In this document: piece after piece, positions 52,261 to 61,555 of the stretch
Numbering within the stretch: the first letter of the stretch is position 1
How the letters are laid out: each line of letters begins with the position of its first letter
NCBI GenBank assembly: GCA_013391385.1
Contig: JACBFI010000014.1
Span: forward strand, 1-64,000
DNA: 64,000 nucleotides
Reading direction: 5' to 3'
Source: Sediminibacterium sp. Gen4
GTDB taxonomy: Bacteria > Bacteroidota > Bacteroidia > Chitinophagales > Chitinophagaceae
Made by a program: the position numbers and the translations under genes
Notes under the pieces: model-generated
The model's input: the letters and a program-made list of their open reading frames with translations, nothing else
What the model was told of the DNA's origin: nothing
The model's database searches: none

Positions 52261-52287
52261 AATCGGCTGTCGAGTTGACAACCGATT
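52261..52287 (-). terminator. Terminator of the M3 peptidase gene
   Basis: AATCGG pairs with CCGATT, supported by an inner TGTC/GACA. On the minus strand it is followed by a run of T. It may also serve the convergent parDE operon. Confidence 0.7.
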
Positions 52288-52309
52288 ACTGTAAAATTTA
52301 TAATAATTA

Positions 52310-54031
52310 TTAAACAACCTTCTCCATCTCTTTCGCAGTAAACTCCATCAATGTTTTAATATGTGCCGGTGAAAGATCAAATTTCAATCCGGCAGCTGCG
52401 TAGAGTTCAGGCAGTGTACGAGTTCCACCTAATGAAAGGGCTTTGATATAATGATCTAAAGCTTGTTGTGGATTTTCCTGATACTGCATCCATAAACCAA
52501 TGGCACCCAATTGCGCAATACCATATTCGATATAATAAAAAGGCACTTCAAACAAATGCAACTGACGTTGCCAGCCAATCTCACGATACATGTCTAATCC
52601 TGTGTAATCAATACTATTTGTCGAAAACTCTTGCAAAATTTCCATCCACTTTGTAGTTCTTTCTTCAATAGTATGTGTGGGATGTTCATATACCCAATGC
52701 TGGAACTTGTCTATAATTGCGATCCATGGGAAGATCGTAATCGTTCTTTCCAATTGATGTTCTTTTGCTCTCTTCAGATCTTCTTCATTATCAAAAAATG
52801 CTTGCCAATGATTCATACTGAATAATTCCATCGCCATACTGGCCACTTCAGCGATCTCCATCGGATACTCTTTAAAAGCACTCAGCTCCAATTCATGCGC
52901 CAAAAAAGAATGAATGGCATGTCCACCTTCATGTACCATGGTTGTGACATCACTCATTTGTCCGGCTGCATTCATAAAAATAAAAGGTGCCCCGCTTTCC
53001 GTTAGCGGACAATTATATCCTCCCGGCGCTTTTCCTTTTCTGCTTTCCAGATCAAAATGCCCGAGTTCATTCATCTTGCGTAAACAGTTGGCGAAAAAAG
53101 GATTCAATTGTTCAAAACAAGCTACAGATTTTTCATAGAGGTCTTGCCCGTTGCTAAAGGGTTTCAAAGGTTGAACTCCTTCGGGTTCTGCCTCTGTATC
53201 CCATGGACGCAGCACATCCAATCTCAATTTTTCCTTTTTCTTCTGATAAATTTTTTCGATCAGTGGCAGCACATGCAATTTCACAGCTTCATGAAACTGG
53301 AAGCAATCTTCTTTGGTATAATCGAAGCGACCGAGTTCTACAAACTTGTAGTCACGGTAATTAGCGTAACCTGCATTTTGTGCTACCTGATGTCTCTTTG
53401 TGATAAGCTGTGTATAGAGATCATGCATCGCATCTTTATCCTGCAGCCTGCGTTCTTGAATTTTACGATACACTTGTTCACGCAATTCACGATCATGACT
53501 TTCCAAAAATTTAGCAGCTTGTTGTAAAGTATATTCTTCGCCATTCACTTCTACCGTCATTTTACCTGCGATAGCGCCATACTGTTGTTGCATGACACTC
53601 AATTCTGCCTGCAATGGAATATTGGCTTCGCGGAATAGGTCGATGCTTTTCTTAACGCCACGGAGATAAGTAAAATATTTCTGCTGATCCAATTCCTTGG
53701 TAAAAGGCGAATTGATCAATTTCTTATTGAGTTGATCTGCATAGGGCTGTAACTTGGGTTGAATTTCCATGCAGAAATAAGTAAATGCTTCTTCCAGCTT
53801 GGGGTCGGTTGTATCACAGGTCATTTTGATCTGTCGCCAACAGGCATCTTCACTTACAACAGCTTCTACTTCACTCATATCCCTCATCCACTGCTCCAAT
53901 GCAGCTTTGCTGTCAATCGGGCGCTCTGCCAGATCCCTGAAAAAAGGCTCCAGCGATTCCCAGGTAGTCACCACAAAGTCTTTGGGCACAAAGCGACGCT
54001 CTAGTTTTTTGATATCCGCACTTAAAGTCAT
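52310..54031 (-). CDS. M3 family oligoendopeptidase (PepF type)
   Basis: The 573-residue cytosolic zinc peptidase has HEGGH in MVHEGGHAIHSF, with the third metal ligand in EIAEVASMAMELF. The N-terminal half is helical, as in oligoendopeptidase F. The ATG at 54031 (MTLSADIKKLERRF) is chosen: the frame extends to 54172 but covers the promoter region. A -7 element (TACTTTTG) lies at 54051-54058. It degrades short peptides in the cytosol. Confidence 0.9.
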   Translation of the reverse strand: MTLSADIKKLERRFVPKDFVVTTWESLEPFFRDLAERPIDSKAALEQWMRDMSEVEAVVSEDACWRQIKMTCDTTDPKLEEAFTYFCMEIQPKLQPYADQLNKKLINSPFTKELDQQKYFTYLRGVKKSIDLFREANIPLQAELSVMQQQYGAIAGKMTVEVNGEEYTLQQAAKFLESHDRELREQVYRKIQERRLQDKDAMHDLYTQLITKRHQVAQNAGYANYRDYKFVELGRFDYTKEDCFQFHEAVKLHVLPLIEKIYQKKKEKLRLDVLRPWDTEAEPEGVQPLKPFSNGQDLYEKSVACFEQLNPFFANCLRKMNELGHFDLESRKGKAPGGYNCPLTESGAPFIFMNAAGQMSDVTTMVHEGGHAIHSFLAHELELSAFKEYPMEIAEVASMAMELFSMNHWQAFFDNEEDLKRAKEHQLERTITIFPWIAIIDKFQHWVYEHPTHTIEERTTKWMEILQEFSTNSIDYTGLDMYREIGWQRQLHLFEVPFYYIEYGIAQLGAIGLWMQYQENPQQALDHYIKALSLGGTRTLPELYAAAGLKFDLSPAHIKTLMEFTAKEMEKVV

Positions 54032-54050
54032 AATCTTGAATTTTACAGCG

Positions 54051-54058
54051 CAAAAGTA
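54051..54058 (-). promoter_or_regulatory. -7 element of the M3 peptidase gene
   Basis: TACTTTTG on the minus strand, 19 nt before the ATG. Confidence 0.55.
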
Positions 54059-54120
54059 CCTGCAAAACGTTTGGAAAGTTTTAAAAGTTTTCAAAACTTC
54101 AATGCCACCGTCATTTGCCG

Positions 54121-54128
54121 TATTTTTG
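54121..54128 (+). promoter_or_regulatory. -7 element of mutL
   Basis: TATTTTTG matches TAnnTTTG. Unusually for this window, mutL also has an AAGGAG Shine-Dalgarno (54141-54146) 8 nt before its GTG start. Confidence 0.55.
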
Positions 54129-54154
54129 CAGGCTGAATTCAAGGAGATTTTTTT

Positions 54155-56005
54155 GTGAGCGATATCATTCAATTATTACCCGATAACATTGCCAACCAGA
54201 TTGCAGCCGGTGAGGTCATTCAACGACCGGCCAGTGCTGTCAAAGAACTATTGGAAAATGCGGTGGATGCCGGTGCTACTGATATCCGATTATTGGTATC
54301 AGATGCCGGTAAAGCATTGATTCAGGTAATTGATAATGGCAAGGGGATGAGTGATACCGATGCCCGCATGTCATTTGAACGCCACGCCACCAGTAAAATC
54401 CGACAAATTGAAGACCTGTTTCGTATCAAAACCATGGGGTTTCGGGGTGAGGCACTAGCTTCAATAGCCGCCGTAGCCCAAGTGGAAATGAAAACAAAAC
54501 GTGCAGAAGATGAACTGGGCACATATATTGAAATTGAAAACAGCAAAGTCATTAAACAGGAAGTATGTGCTTGTCCACTTGGTACCAGCATCAGCATGAA
54601 AAACCTGTTCTTCAATGTTCCTGCCCGCAGAAACTTTCTCAAGAGCAATGCAGCAGAACTTCGCCATATCATGGATGAATTCATTCGTGTAGCCATGGCT
54701 TTTCCTGAGATCTTTTTTTCACTCACCAGTAATGGACAAGAAGTATTTCATTTAGAACCCGGAACACTTAAACAAAGAATTGTACAAATACTCGGTAATA
54801 CTTACAATGCCAAACTTGTTAGCGTTGGAGAGAAAACCGATTACATGAATATTTATGGTTTTGTAGGTAAACCGGAAACAGCCCGCAAAACAAGAGGTGA
54901 TCAGTATTTTTTTGTGAATAACAGATTCATCAAAAGCGCTTATCTCAATCATGCTGTGAATACGGCTTTTGATGAAATGATTGCCAAAGACAGTTTCCCT
55001 GGTTATGTTCTTTTCATTGATCTGGATCCTTCACAAGTAGATATCAATGTTCACCCTACCAAACAGGAGATCAAGTTTGAAGATGAGAAAATCATCTATG
55101 CATTTGTGCAAGCAGCCGTAAAACATGCTTTAGCCCAATTTAGTATTGCTCCTTCACTTGATTTTACACTCAATGCAGATATTCAGGGATTAGATGCAGT
55201 CAACAAACCGTTTACTGACGATAAAAAACAAGCGGTTGCCTCTTCTAATCTATACCAGACTTTCACACAAAAAAATCAGGCGCATTTTATTGAGCGAGAA
55301 AAAACATCCGGTGAACTGAAACATTGGAAGAGTTTTTTTGAGCGTTCAGAAACAACCCCTGAAGAAAAAAAGACAGATCATTTTCCCGGGTCTCTTTTAC
55401 AAAGCATCACACCCAAGATGCCCGGCATACAGGTTTTACCGGATACCCCTTTGCTTCAACTGCATCAAACCTATATCATCGCATCTACCAATAGTGGCTT
55501 TATACTGGTTCATCAGCAATTGGCACATGAAAGAATATTGTATGATAAATACAGTGTAGCTGCTCATGGACAACAAATGGCCACGCAGAAAAGTCTCTTT
55601 CCTGCTACTTTGGAACTGGCTACTGCTGATGCTGCATTATTGCAAGACCTATTACCGGATCTTACCAGCATTGGCTATCAGGTAGAACCTTTTGGACATA
55701 ACAGTTTTGTAATTCAAGGTATTCCGGCTGATATCCTTCCCGGTAATGAAAAGCATGCCATTGAATTATTGATCGAACAGTTCAAACATTTTAGTTCGGA
55801 TATTAAATTCAGCAAACGTGAAAAACTGATCCGTTGTATGGCTCGGCAACAAGCCATCAAGGCCGGACAAACACTGTCGCAAAAAGAAATGCTGGTGTTG
55901 GTGGAAGAACTGTTTGCTTGCACGAGTCCGAATGTTACACCTACTGGTTCTCCTACTTATCTTGAATTCAAAGAAGATTATTTAGACCGTATGTTTGGCA
56001 AATGA
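54155..56005 (+). CDS. mutL: DNA mismatch repair protein MutL
   Basis: This 616-residue GHKL ATPase links MutS to downstream repair. N-terminal motifs are ELLENAVDAGATDI, DNGKGM and GFRGEALASI, followed by the transducer domain with LDPSQVDINVHPTKQEIKF. The C-terminal dimerisation domain (about 430-616) ends EDYLDRMFGK. I do not see the DQHAxxER-type endonuclease motif: the segment is LVHQQLAHERILYD, with QLAHER replacing QHAAHER, so nicking activity needs checking. GTG start with a good Shine-Dalgarno. Confidence 0.95.
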   Translation: MSDIIQLLPDNIANQIAAGEVIQRPASAVKELLENAVDAGATDIRLLVSDAGKALIQVIDNGKGMSDTDARMSFERHATSKIRQIEDLFRIKTMGFRGEALASIAAVAQVEMKTKRAEDELGTYIEIENSKVIKQEVCACPLGTSISMKNLFFNVPARRNFLKSNAAELRHIMDEFIRVAMAFPEIFFSLTSNGQEVFHLEPGTLKQRIVQILGNTYNAKLVSVGEKTDYMNIYGFVGKPETARKTRGDQYFFVNNRFIKSAYLNHAVNTAFDEMIAKDSFPGYVLFIDLDPSQVDINVHPTKQEIKFEDEKIIYAFVQAAVKHALAQFSIAPSLDFTLNADIQGLDAVNKPFTDDKKQAVASSNLYQTFTQKNQAHFIEREKTSGELKHWKSFFERSETTPEEKKTDHFPGSLLQSITPKMPGIQVLPDTPLLQLHQTYIIASTNSGFILVHQQLAHERILYDKYSVAAHGQQMATQKSLFPATLELATADAALLQDLLPDLTSIGYQVEPFGHNSFVIQGIPADILPGNEKHAIELLIEQFKHFSSDIKFSKREKLIRCMARQQAIKAGQTLSQKEMLVLVEELFACTSPNVTPTGSPTYLEFKEDYLDRMFGK

Positions 56006-57487
56006 TCACATCCAATTTTGCTGAGTGGATTCTGTTTTATACAAGGCATAGTCACTGATCTGTAACCCTTGTTCATACTGAATAAAAGGCAATTCAAATT
56101 TACCCCCTGCTGTATGCAGCAACAAAGTCACCAATCCTTTCTTTTTTTGGAAGAGTGATTGTCTGAGTTGTACGTATTGAATATTATTCCAGTTTAACAA
56201 TATTTCGTTTTTCCCAAAAGTGCTGGCATATCGCTGAACACCGGTATCAGAGATCCAAAACCGAAAATTATTCCAATACCACCAATTTTTTAAAATACTT
56301 AAAGGCCACCATAACAAAATGATTAACGCATTCCATTTCCATACAAAATAGGCGCCTACCGTGAGTACCAGTAAAAAAGGAAGCGTGATGAAAAAAGCTC
56401 TTTGAAGAATATAAGTATGGTGCATTTGATAGCCCTCACCCTCTTCTTGTGCCGGTAATGATGATTGATAGGTTTGAATAATAGCGGTAACCTGTTCAGG
56501 AGAAGTGATCGGCAGTTCCAATCTCAACTTTACTTTTTCCTTATCCTGACCTGCAATTTTAAGATGGAGCAACCCCATTCCAATTAATCGTCTGATAAAA
56601 TTACTTCTCCAGCTAACCATTTGAATTTTATTAAATGGGATCATTTTTTGTTTGATCTGCAACAATCCCCAACGTATATGAAACCCTTTCCCATCTTTTC
56701 TCACCGTGTAATCGTAAAACCGAAAGAAAGTTCTGACAATGGAGATCAACATAGTAATCACCAGACTTATGATCGCCAAACTTGCAATAACTGTCCATGT
56801 AAACTGAACCGTATCACTATAAGATTCTAACTCTTTTAATAGTGGGATTTTATGAATAAGGGGTTTGATGTCTTCATATTTACCGATTACAAAAGCAGCA
56901 ATAATACCCATGGTTTCCAAGTGGTTGGCAGATAGACTTAACTTGAGTAGTCCACCGATATTCAATTTACTGACGGTTTCATAATTACCACCGGTTGCAG
57001 TAGTGATGGCTTGTTCAGCATCCCCTCTTGGCTGCATGGCATTAAGCAGTATATGCCGTAATGCAGTAGCATCTTCAGCCGCTATCGCATAAATCTTTAA
57101 TTCCTCTTCATCGGTTCCGGCTGTATCGATCAACACTTTGTATGTTTTTGTCAGCGAATGTAGTAAGCTCTGTTCCAGATGTACTGCTTGTATTCTTTCT
57201 AATGGAATGGTCACTTTCTTTTTTGTAAATAAACCTTTTCGCACTAGTAATTGCCCCTGCTGAATACTAAACTTCATGAACCAGTAATCTAATAGGGTTT
57301 TGATCAAAATAAAAAGCACGAGCCCTCCTCCAATAATCAGGAATTTCATCCCGATATTCTCTTTCTTCCCAAAAAATAAACCTATTGCAGCAGGCCATAC
57401 TTGTCCGATCACCACACGAAAAATGTGAAAGAACATCATGAACACTGCAAATGGTGATTGTCGTTGTGGCTGATCAAATGTTTTCAT
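56006..57487 (-). CDS. Bacterial PH-domain (DUF304/YdbT-like) membrane protein
   Basis: The 493-residue membrane protein contains repeated bPH2/DUF304 domains separated by TM pairs. Each PH-like segment has the pattern seen in VTIPLERIQAVHLEQ, MIPFNKIQMVSWRSN and LNWNNIQYVQLRQS. The YdbS/YdbT pair is widespread, with a function tied to envelope stress or bacteriocin tolerance in some species. Its start overlaps the upstream YdbS-like gene by 14 bp. It abuts mutL's stop codon with no gap. Confidence 0.8.
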   Translation of the reverse strand: MKTFDQPQRQSPFAVFMMFFHIFRVVIGQVWPAAIGLFFGKKENIGMKFLIIGGGLVLFILIKTLLDYWFMKFSIQQGQLLVRKGLFTKKKVTIPLERIQAVHLEQSLLHSLTKTYKVLIDTAGTDEEELKIYAIAAEDATALRHILLNAMQPRGDAEQAITTATGGNYETVSKLNIGGLLKLSLSANHLETMGIIAAFVIGKYEDIKPLIHKIPLLKELESYSDTVQFTWTVIASLAIISLVITMLISIVRTFFRFYDYTVRKDGKGFHIRWGLLQIKQKMIPFNKIQMVSWRSNFIRRLIGMGLLHLKIAGQDKEKVKLRLELPITSPEQVTAIIQTYQSSLPAQEEGEGYQMHHTYILQRAFFITLPFLLVLTVGAYFVWKWNALIILLWWPLSILKNWWYWNNFRFWISDTGVQRYASTFGKNEILLNWNNIQYVQLRQSLFQKKKGLVTLLLHTAGGKFELPFIQYEQGLQISDYALYKTESTQQNWM

Positions 57488-58007
57488 GTGACTGCAGCGG
57501 TTGAATTTGTTGCATGATCAGGTCTTTGAGTTGCTCAGCTTCTTCTTGCGGCAAGCCATGTATGGTAATATCTTTACCCTCCGATGCAGCTGTATACAAA
57601 CTAACAGATGCCAATCCGAATTTCCTTTCAATGGGACCTGAGTTCACAACACAATGCTGCATTCGATTGAAGGGGACCATATGTGTATTTTGAAAAAGCC
57701 AACCGGTACTATACAAAATATCTCTTTCACGTACTGCATATTTCTTTCTTTTAAAAGAGCGTGTGCCTGATACAATGGTAACAGTAGTTATTATCGAATA
57801 CAAACTGATTCCTAATGCTATAAGCAACACCGTTTGCAGCTTGGTCACAAATACAAAAAGTACGATCAGACCTGCTAAAATAATACCGAACGTAATTAGC
57901 CATGTGATCCGTAGTACTTTCAGATAGTCGGGATGAATGCCTTTAAAAGGGACAGACTGCACCTGCGGTAAGGATGTATCCGTTATGGGTAAATTGGAAA
58001 ATGACAT
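57474..58007 (-). CDS. Bacterial PH-domain (YdbS-like) membrane protein
   Basis: The 177-residue protein has two TM helices (about 33-53 and 57-75) and one bPH2 domain with HMVPFNRMQHCVVNSGPIERKFG. It is the first gene of a two-gene unit with the YdbT-like protein; the 14-bp overlap suggests translational coupling and a complex of the two products. Confidence 0.8.
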   Translation of the reverse strand: MSFSNLPITDTSLPQVQSVPFKGIHPDYLKVLRITWLITFGIILAGLIVLFVFVTKLQTVLLIALGISLYSIITTVTIVSGTRSFKRKKYAVRERDILYSTGWLFQNTHMVPFNRMQHCVVNSGPIERKFGLASVSLYTAASEGKDITIHGLPQEEAEQLKDLIMQQIQPLQSHENI

Positions 58008-58062
58008 ATATGAAAATACAGTATTTAACTGTATGTCGGCTTAGCAACGAAAACATTACAGA

Positions 58063-59415
58063 TCAATAAATAGCATGCAGGTTCATCAAGAATGCCTCTA
58101 CAGCCCTTCTTACTGTTACAGCGGATGTTTGGTGATTGTTTACTAAAACAGAAAAAATGAGCTTTCGATTTTTCTTCGTGATCAGATAGCCGCTTAGTGC
58201 TACTTGTCCACTGAGGGTTCCTGTTTTCGCAAAAATTTTATACTGAAGAGGCTTATAAAAATTATTCAAAGTGCCGGTTCCGCCGGTAGGCAGGATGGTT
58301 GTTATTCTTTCCCATGAAAACTCTTCATTCATTTTTTGTAAAAGACTTATAAAATGCATCGGTGTAAATAAGTTATATCGGCTAAGCCCGCTACCATCCA
58401 CCCAATTGGGTTTTTGAACTAACTCTGAGAAGTTCATCTTCAATAATGTATCGATCACTTTTCGGTCATTTATCACACCCAGTATCTCGTCACTTACCAT
58501 CAGGAGCATTTGTTCTGCAAAAAAGTTGTCACTTTGGTACATCATAGGTCGAAGCACAGAATCTGTGGGTTGTGAATGCAGAATGCGTATCGCTTCCTTT
58601 GATGGAGCAGGTATGGATTTGAATTGTGATGCATAACTATTCGTCCACTTTAACCCTTTGATTTCCGATTGTAGCACTTTAGCTGAAAAAGTATCACTGG
58701 TTACAAAAGGAATTTGCTGTTGTCTAAAAGGAGATGTACTGGTAGTGTATATCAATGTATTGACATGCTGTGCTCTTCGAAAGCTGTACATATTTGAGCG
58801 ACGATTCAAATCTTCTGTATAATCTGCTTTACTTCCATCCGCTGCTTTTATAGTAGAGGGATGCCATTGTATGCTACTATCCTTGTAACGAATCCATATC
58901 AAATTCCCATAAACAGGAAAAGCACTGCGTTCAGCCATATAGTTTTGCTGATAGTCATTCCATGACCAGCCACTACCCCATTGTGTGGTTTGAAAAGGAA
59001 GATCAATTCTTGCATAAACACGGCTGGTATCTGAGCGAAGAAATTCCATTACAGGTTGTCTTACAAAATCAGGATGCAACAGTGTAGGATCGCCTGTAGG
59101 TCTTACCCATGTTACGCCGGAAGATGGATCAGTATAATAACGTAACCCTTTGATACTATCTCCCAAATATTTCATGGCAGCATAACAAGTAAAAAGCTTG
59201 GTATTACTCGCCGGAAGGAAGAGTTTATCTGCCTGGTAATTATAGAGGTATTGATTTTTTTCAGGATCGAAAATACTGATACCGATATGGGCTGATTTAA
59301 GGTCAGCTTCTTTGAAGATAGCGTGATCAGCTTGTTTTTGAATGGTTCGCTGTACTGAACATGCTGTAAGTGAGATGATGGAAAGTAGTAAAAAGCGCAC
59401 CCTGAATGGCATCAT
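58063..59415 (-). CDS. dacB: D-alanyl-D-alanine carboxypeptidase/endopeptidase, PBP4 family (S13)
   Basis: The 450-residue lipoprotein has a lipobox LTAC and the PBP4 active-site motifs: SxxK in PASNTKLF, DGSGLSRYN with the SxN-type region, and KTG in FAKTGTLSGQVALSG. The family trims peptidoglycan stem peptides or cross-links in the periplasm. It resembles DacB of other Bacteroidota in length. No other wall genes are adjacent. Confidence 0.88.
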   Translation of the reverse strand: MMPFRVRFLLLSIISLTACSVQRTIQKQADHAIFKEADLKSAHIGISIFDPEKNQYLYNYQADKLFLPASNTKLFTCYAAMKYLGDSIKGLRYYTDPSSGVTWVRPTGDPTLLHPDFVRQPVMEFLRSDTSRVYARIDLPFQTTQWGSGWSWNDYQQNYMAERSAFPVYGNLIWIRYKDSSIQWHPSTIKAADGSKADYTEDLNRRSNMYSFRRAQHVNTLIYTTSTSPFRQQQIPFVTSDTFSAKVLQSEIKGLKWTNSYASQFKSIPAPSKEAIRILHSQPTDSVLRPMMYQSDNFFAEQMLLMVSDEILGVINDRKVIDTLLKMNFSELVQKPNWVDGSGLSRYNLFTPMHFISLLQKMNEEFSWERITTILPTGGTGTLNNFYKPLQYKIFAKTGTLSGQVALSGYLITKKNRKLIFSVLVNNHQTSAVTVRRAVEAFLMNLHAIY

Positions 59416-59464
59416 ACAAAAGTGATTTTATGATGACTAATGTACTGACTCTTCGTCAAAGCCC

Positions 59465-60598
59465 CTAGATTCTTTCAGCAGCGCGCATCCATCTTTCAGG
59501 AATATCATTATTGGAGGCTGTGAGATAATCTCTATAACTGCAGGCAATATATTTACCATCATGTAATTGCATCCACCAGCGACCTGTTTTTTTACTTTGT
59601 AGAAATACGGTTTCTACTTCTGCAAAAGCCAGGGTAAATTCATTGAAAGCATTTCTGTCTTCCATGGATGCTTCTTGCTTTCCTCTTTGAATACCATCCA
59701 TAGTATACCAAATCAGATGGGAGATTTGTTTGGCTGTCATTTGATGAACATCCTGAGCTGGCATATATCCATAAATACCAATGGTTCTGCAAGTATGACT
59801 CATCCCAGCATATTGCATCAATGTACAGGCTTCTTCTCCATTAAAACCATTGGGTGTAACATGATTAGCAGGTGCGTGTGCATGTTGAATGGCCGCAATA
59901 TCGAAACTAAAAAGATCACTATTTCTGATAGCAGGTTCCATTTCGGAAATATCTTCTTTCACCTTTCCTACACGATAACAATCAAAGCGAAGCTTATCAA
60001 TGGTTTCCAACATTTGCGGATGCATGAAATAGCTCTGGAAACCAATATGGTTATAGTGTCTTAAATAATTGGGCATACCGGTGAATAAGTCTACCAGAAA
60101 ATTATCTGCCGGAGTCATACTCTCCATATCCATATCAATTCTTGCATCTACACAAGCTGCATCAATGATTTTTCCTTCTCCCGTTTGTGCCTGGTATTGA
60201 GCAGTAGTAATATCATGCGAGCCACCTAAAATCAATACTTTCTTTCCAAGCGCCAACAATTCCTGCAACACCATACGAAGTGCTGCATAACTATCTTGCA
60301 ATGTTACACCACATTTCACATTACCTAAGTCTGCAACGTTTACTTCTGTATGCCAATGATAGAGGCGATAAAATTCACTTCGGATGGTATCCGGACTATC
60401 TGTATGTGTGAACTGAATACCCGCTCCACGCATTTCTCCACATCCTACGATTACCAGATCTGCATGATCAATATCGGGAAAACTTTCATCAAATACAGCG
60501 ATATGCTTACCCAACTGCGTGTCTTTATAACCCTCATCATTGGAAAGCTGTGCAATATTCACCGGCTCTAAAAAATCTATAATCGTATCTAGGGACAT
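59465..60598 (-). CDS. Arginase/formimidoylglutamase-fold protein with degraded metal motifs
   Basis: The 377-residue cytosolic protein follows the ureohydrolase fold: GGSHDIT (about 125-131) in place of GGDHS, DARIDMD where DAHxD is expected, and SFDIAAIQHAHAPA where SxDxDxxDP is expected. At least three metal ligands (His to Arg, two Asp lost) are absent. A Mn-dependent ureohydrolase activity is therefore doubtful. Similar degenerate members occur in Bacteroidota annotated as formimidoylglutamase. The role is unknown. Confidence 0.7.
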   Translation of the reverse strand: MSLDTIIDFLEPVNIAQLSNDEGYKDTQLGKHIAVFDESFPDIDHADLVIVGCGEMRGAGIQFTHTDSPDTIRSEFYRLYHWHTEVNVADLGNVKCGVTLQDSYAALRMVLQELLALGKKVLILGGSHDITTAQYQAQTGEGKIIDAACVDARIDMDMESMTPADNFLVDLFTGMPNYLRHYNHIGFQSYFMHPQMLETIDKLRFDCYRVGKVKEDISEMEPAIRNSDLFSFDIAAIQHAHAPANHVTPNGFNGEEACTLMQYAGMSHTCRTIGIYGYMPAQDVHQMTAKQISHLIWYTMDGIQRGKQEASMEDRNAFNEFTLAFAEVETVFLQSKKTGRWWMQLHDGKYIACSYRDYLTASNNDIPERWMRAAERI

Positions 60599-60704
60599 GC
60601 GTAATTTTTTCAGAGAGATAACGCTCAGTCACGCCAAAAATTGTGTAGAAATAACAAAAGATAAGCTTAAGCGTGTGTTTAGAATATACTTCTGTTATCA
60701 GCTA

Positions 60705-60815
60705 TAAGCCACGAGCTGTGAGCTACGGGCTCATACACATTTTATTAGCAATAATTTGAACTAGAAAACTCCAGCATAGCTCGAGGCTCGCAGCTCATGG
60801 CTCATAGCTCAAAAT
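60705..60815. repeat. Inverted heptad repeat, GCTnnnA family
   Basis: Units GCTATAA, GCCACGA, GCTGTGA, GCTACGG face GCTCGAG, GCTCGCA, GCTCATG, GCTCATA. The family matches that at 28199. It fills most of the 252-bp gap between the arginase-like gene and the regulator's 3' end. Confidence 0.75.
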
Positions 60816-60850
60816 CAGATTGGAAATTTTAATACCCGTTAAGAGATCAA

Positions 60851-61555
60851 CTAATCCATGTATTTATACCCCACTCCTCTAACCGAGTGAAAATAACGTG
60901 GGTGTCTGCTGTCTTCTTCAAAATACTTACGGAAGCTGAGGATGAAATTATCGATGGTGCGGGTAGTAGGATAGACATTATAACCCCAAACCACTTGCAG
61001 AATTTTTTCGCGTGTAACAACCTCTCCTTTATTCTCAATGAGCAATTTTAAGAGCATGGCTTCTTTCTTGCTTAGCTCTATATGTTGTCCATTCCAGGTA
61101 ATGGCGTCCTGTGCTTTAAAATCCACTTTATTATTACCGAATTCATAGGTATCACCTATGGTTTCCTTTTCTTGTAGTTTTTTATTCTTGTTGATGAGCT
61201 TTTCTACCCTTAACAATAACTCTTCCAGGTTAAAAGGTTTGGTGAGGTAATCATCTGCTCCTTTTTTTAACCCTAACACACGATCACTCCCTGCATTTTT
61301 TGCGCTGAGCATTAAAATGGGGACTTCATTGTTATTGACACGAATACTTTCTGTGACTGCTATACCATCTACTTCCGGCAACATGATATCCATGATGATG
61401 AGATCGAAGTATTCATTGGCTATTTTTTTTAATGCCTCGGTTCCATTAAATGCGGAACTCACTTCATAGCCTTCCATCTCTAAGTTCAACTTGAGTGTTT
61501 CATGAAGATTCTCTTCATCTTCTACCAGTAATATATTCGCTTTTGATGCCATCAT
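60851..61555 (-). CDS. Response regulator, OmpR family (RprY-like)
   Basis: The 234-residue protein has a receiver domain (acidic LVEDEE, Asp56 in LIIMDIMLPEVDG, LMLSAK, DYLTKPF) and an OmpR winged-helix domain ending RGVGYKYMD. Its ATG overlaps the kinase stop codon in the sequence ATGA, so it is translated coupled to the kinase. A second Met directly follows, so the start may be either. It is last in the gldH-kinase-regulator operon. Targets are unknown. Confidence 0.9.
   Translation of the reverse strand: MMASKANILLVEDEENLHETLKLNLEMEGYEVSSAFNGTEALKKIANEYFDLIIMDIMLPEVDGIAVTESIRVNNNEVPILMLSAKNAGSDRVLGLKKGADDYLTKPFNLEELLLRVEKLINKNKKLQEKETIGDTYEFGNNKVDFKAQDAITWNGQHIELSKKEAMLLKLLIENKGEVVTREKILQVVWGYNVYPTTRTIDNFILSFRKYFEEDSRHPRYFHSVRGVGYKYMD

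Noticed and set aside
53108-53527. 139-codon plus-strand ORF opposite the M3 peptidase
   Set aside because: Shadow of a gene with an intact HExxH enzyme frame.
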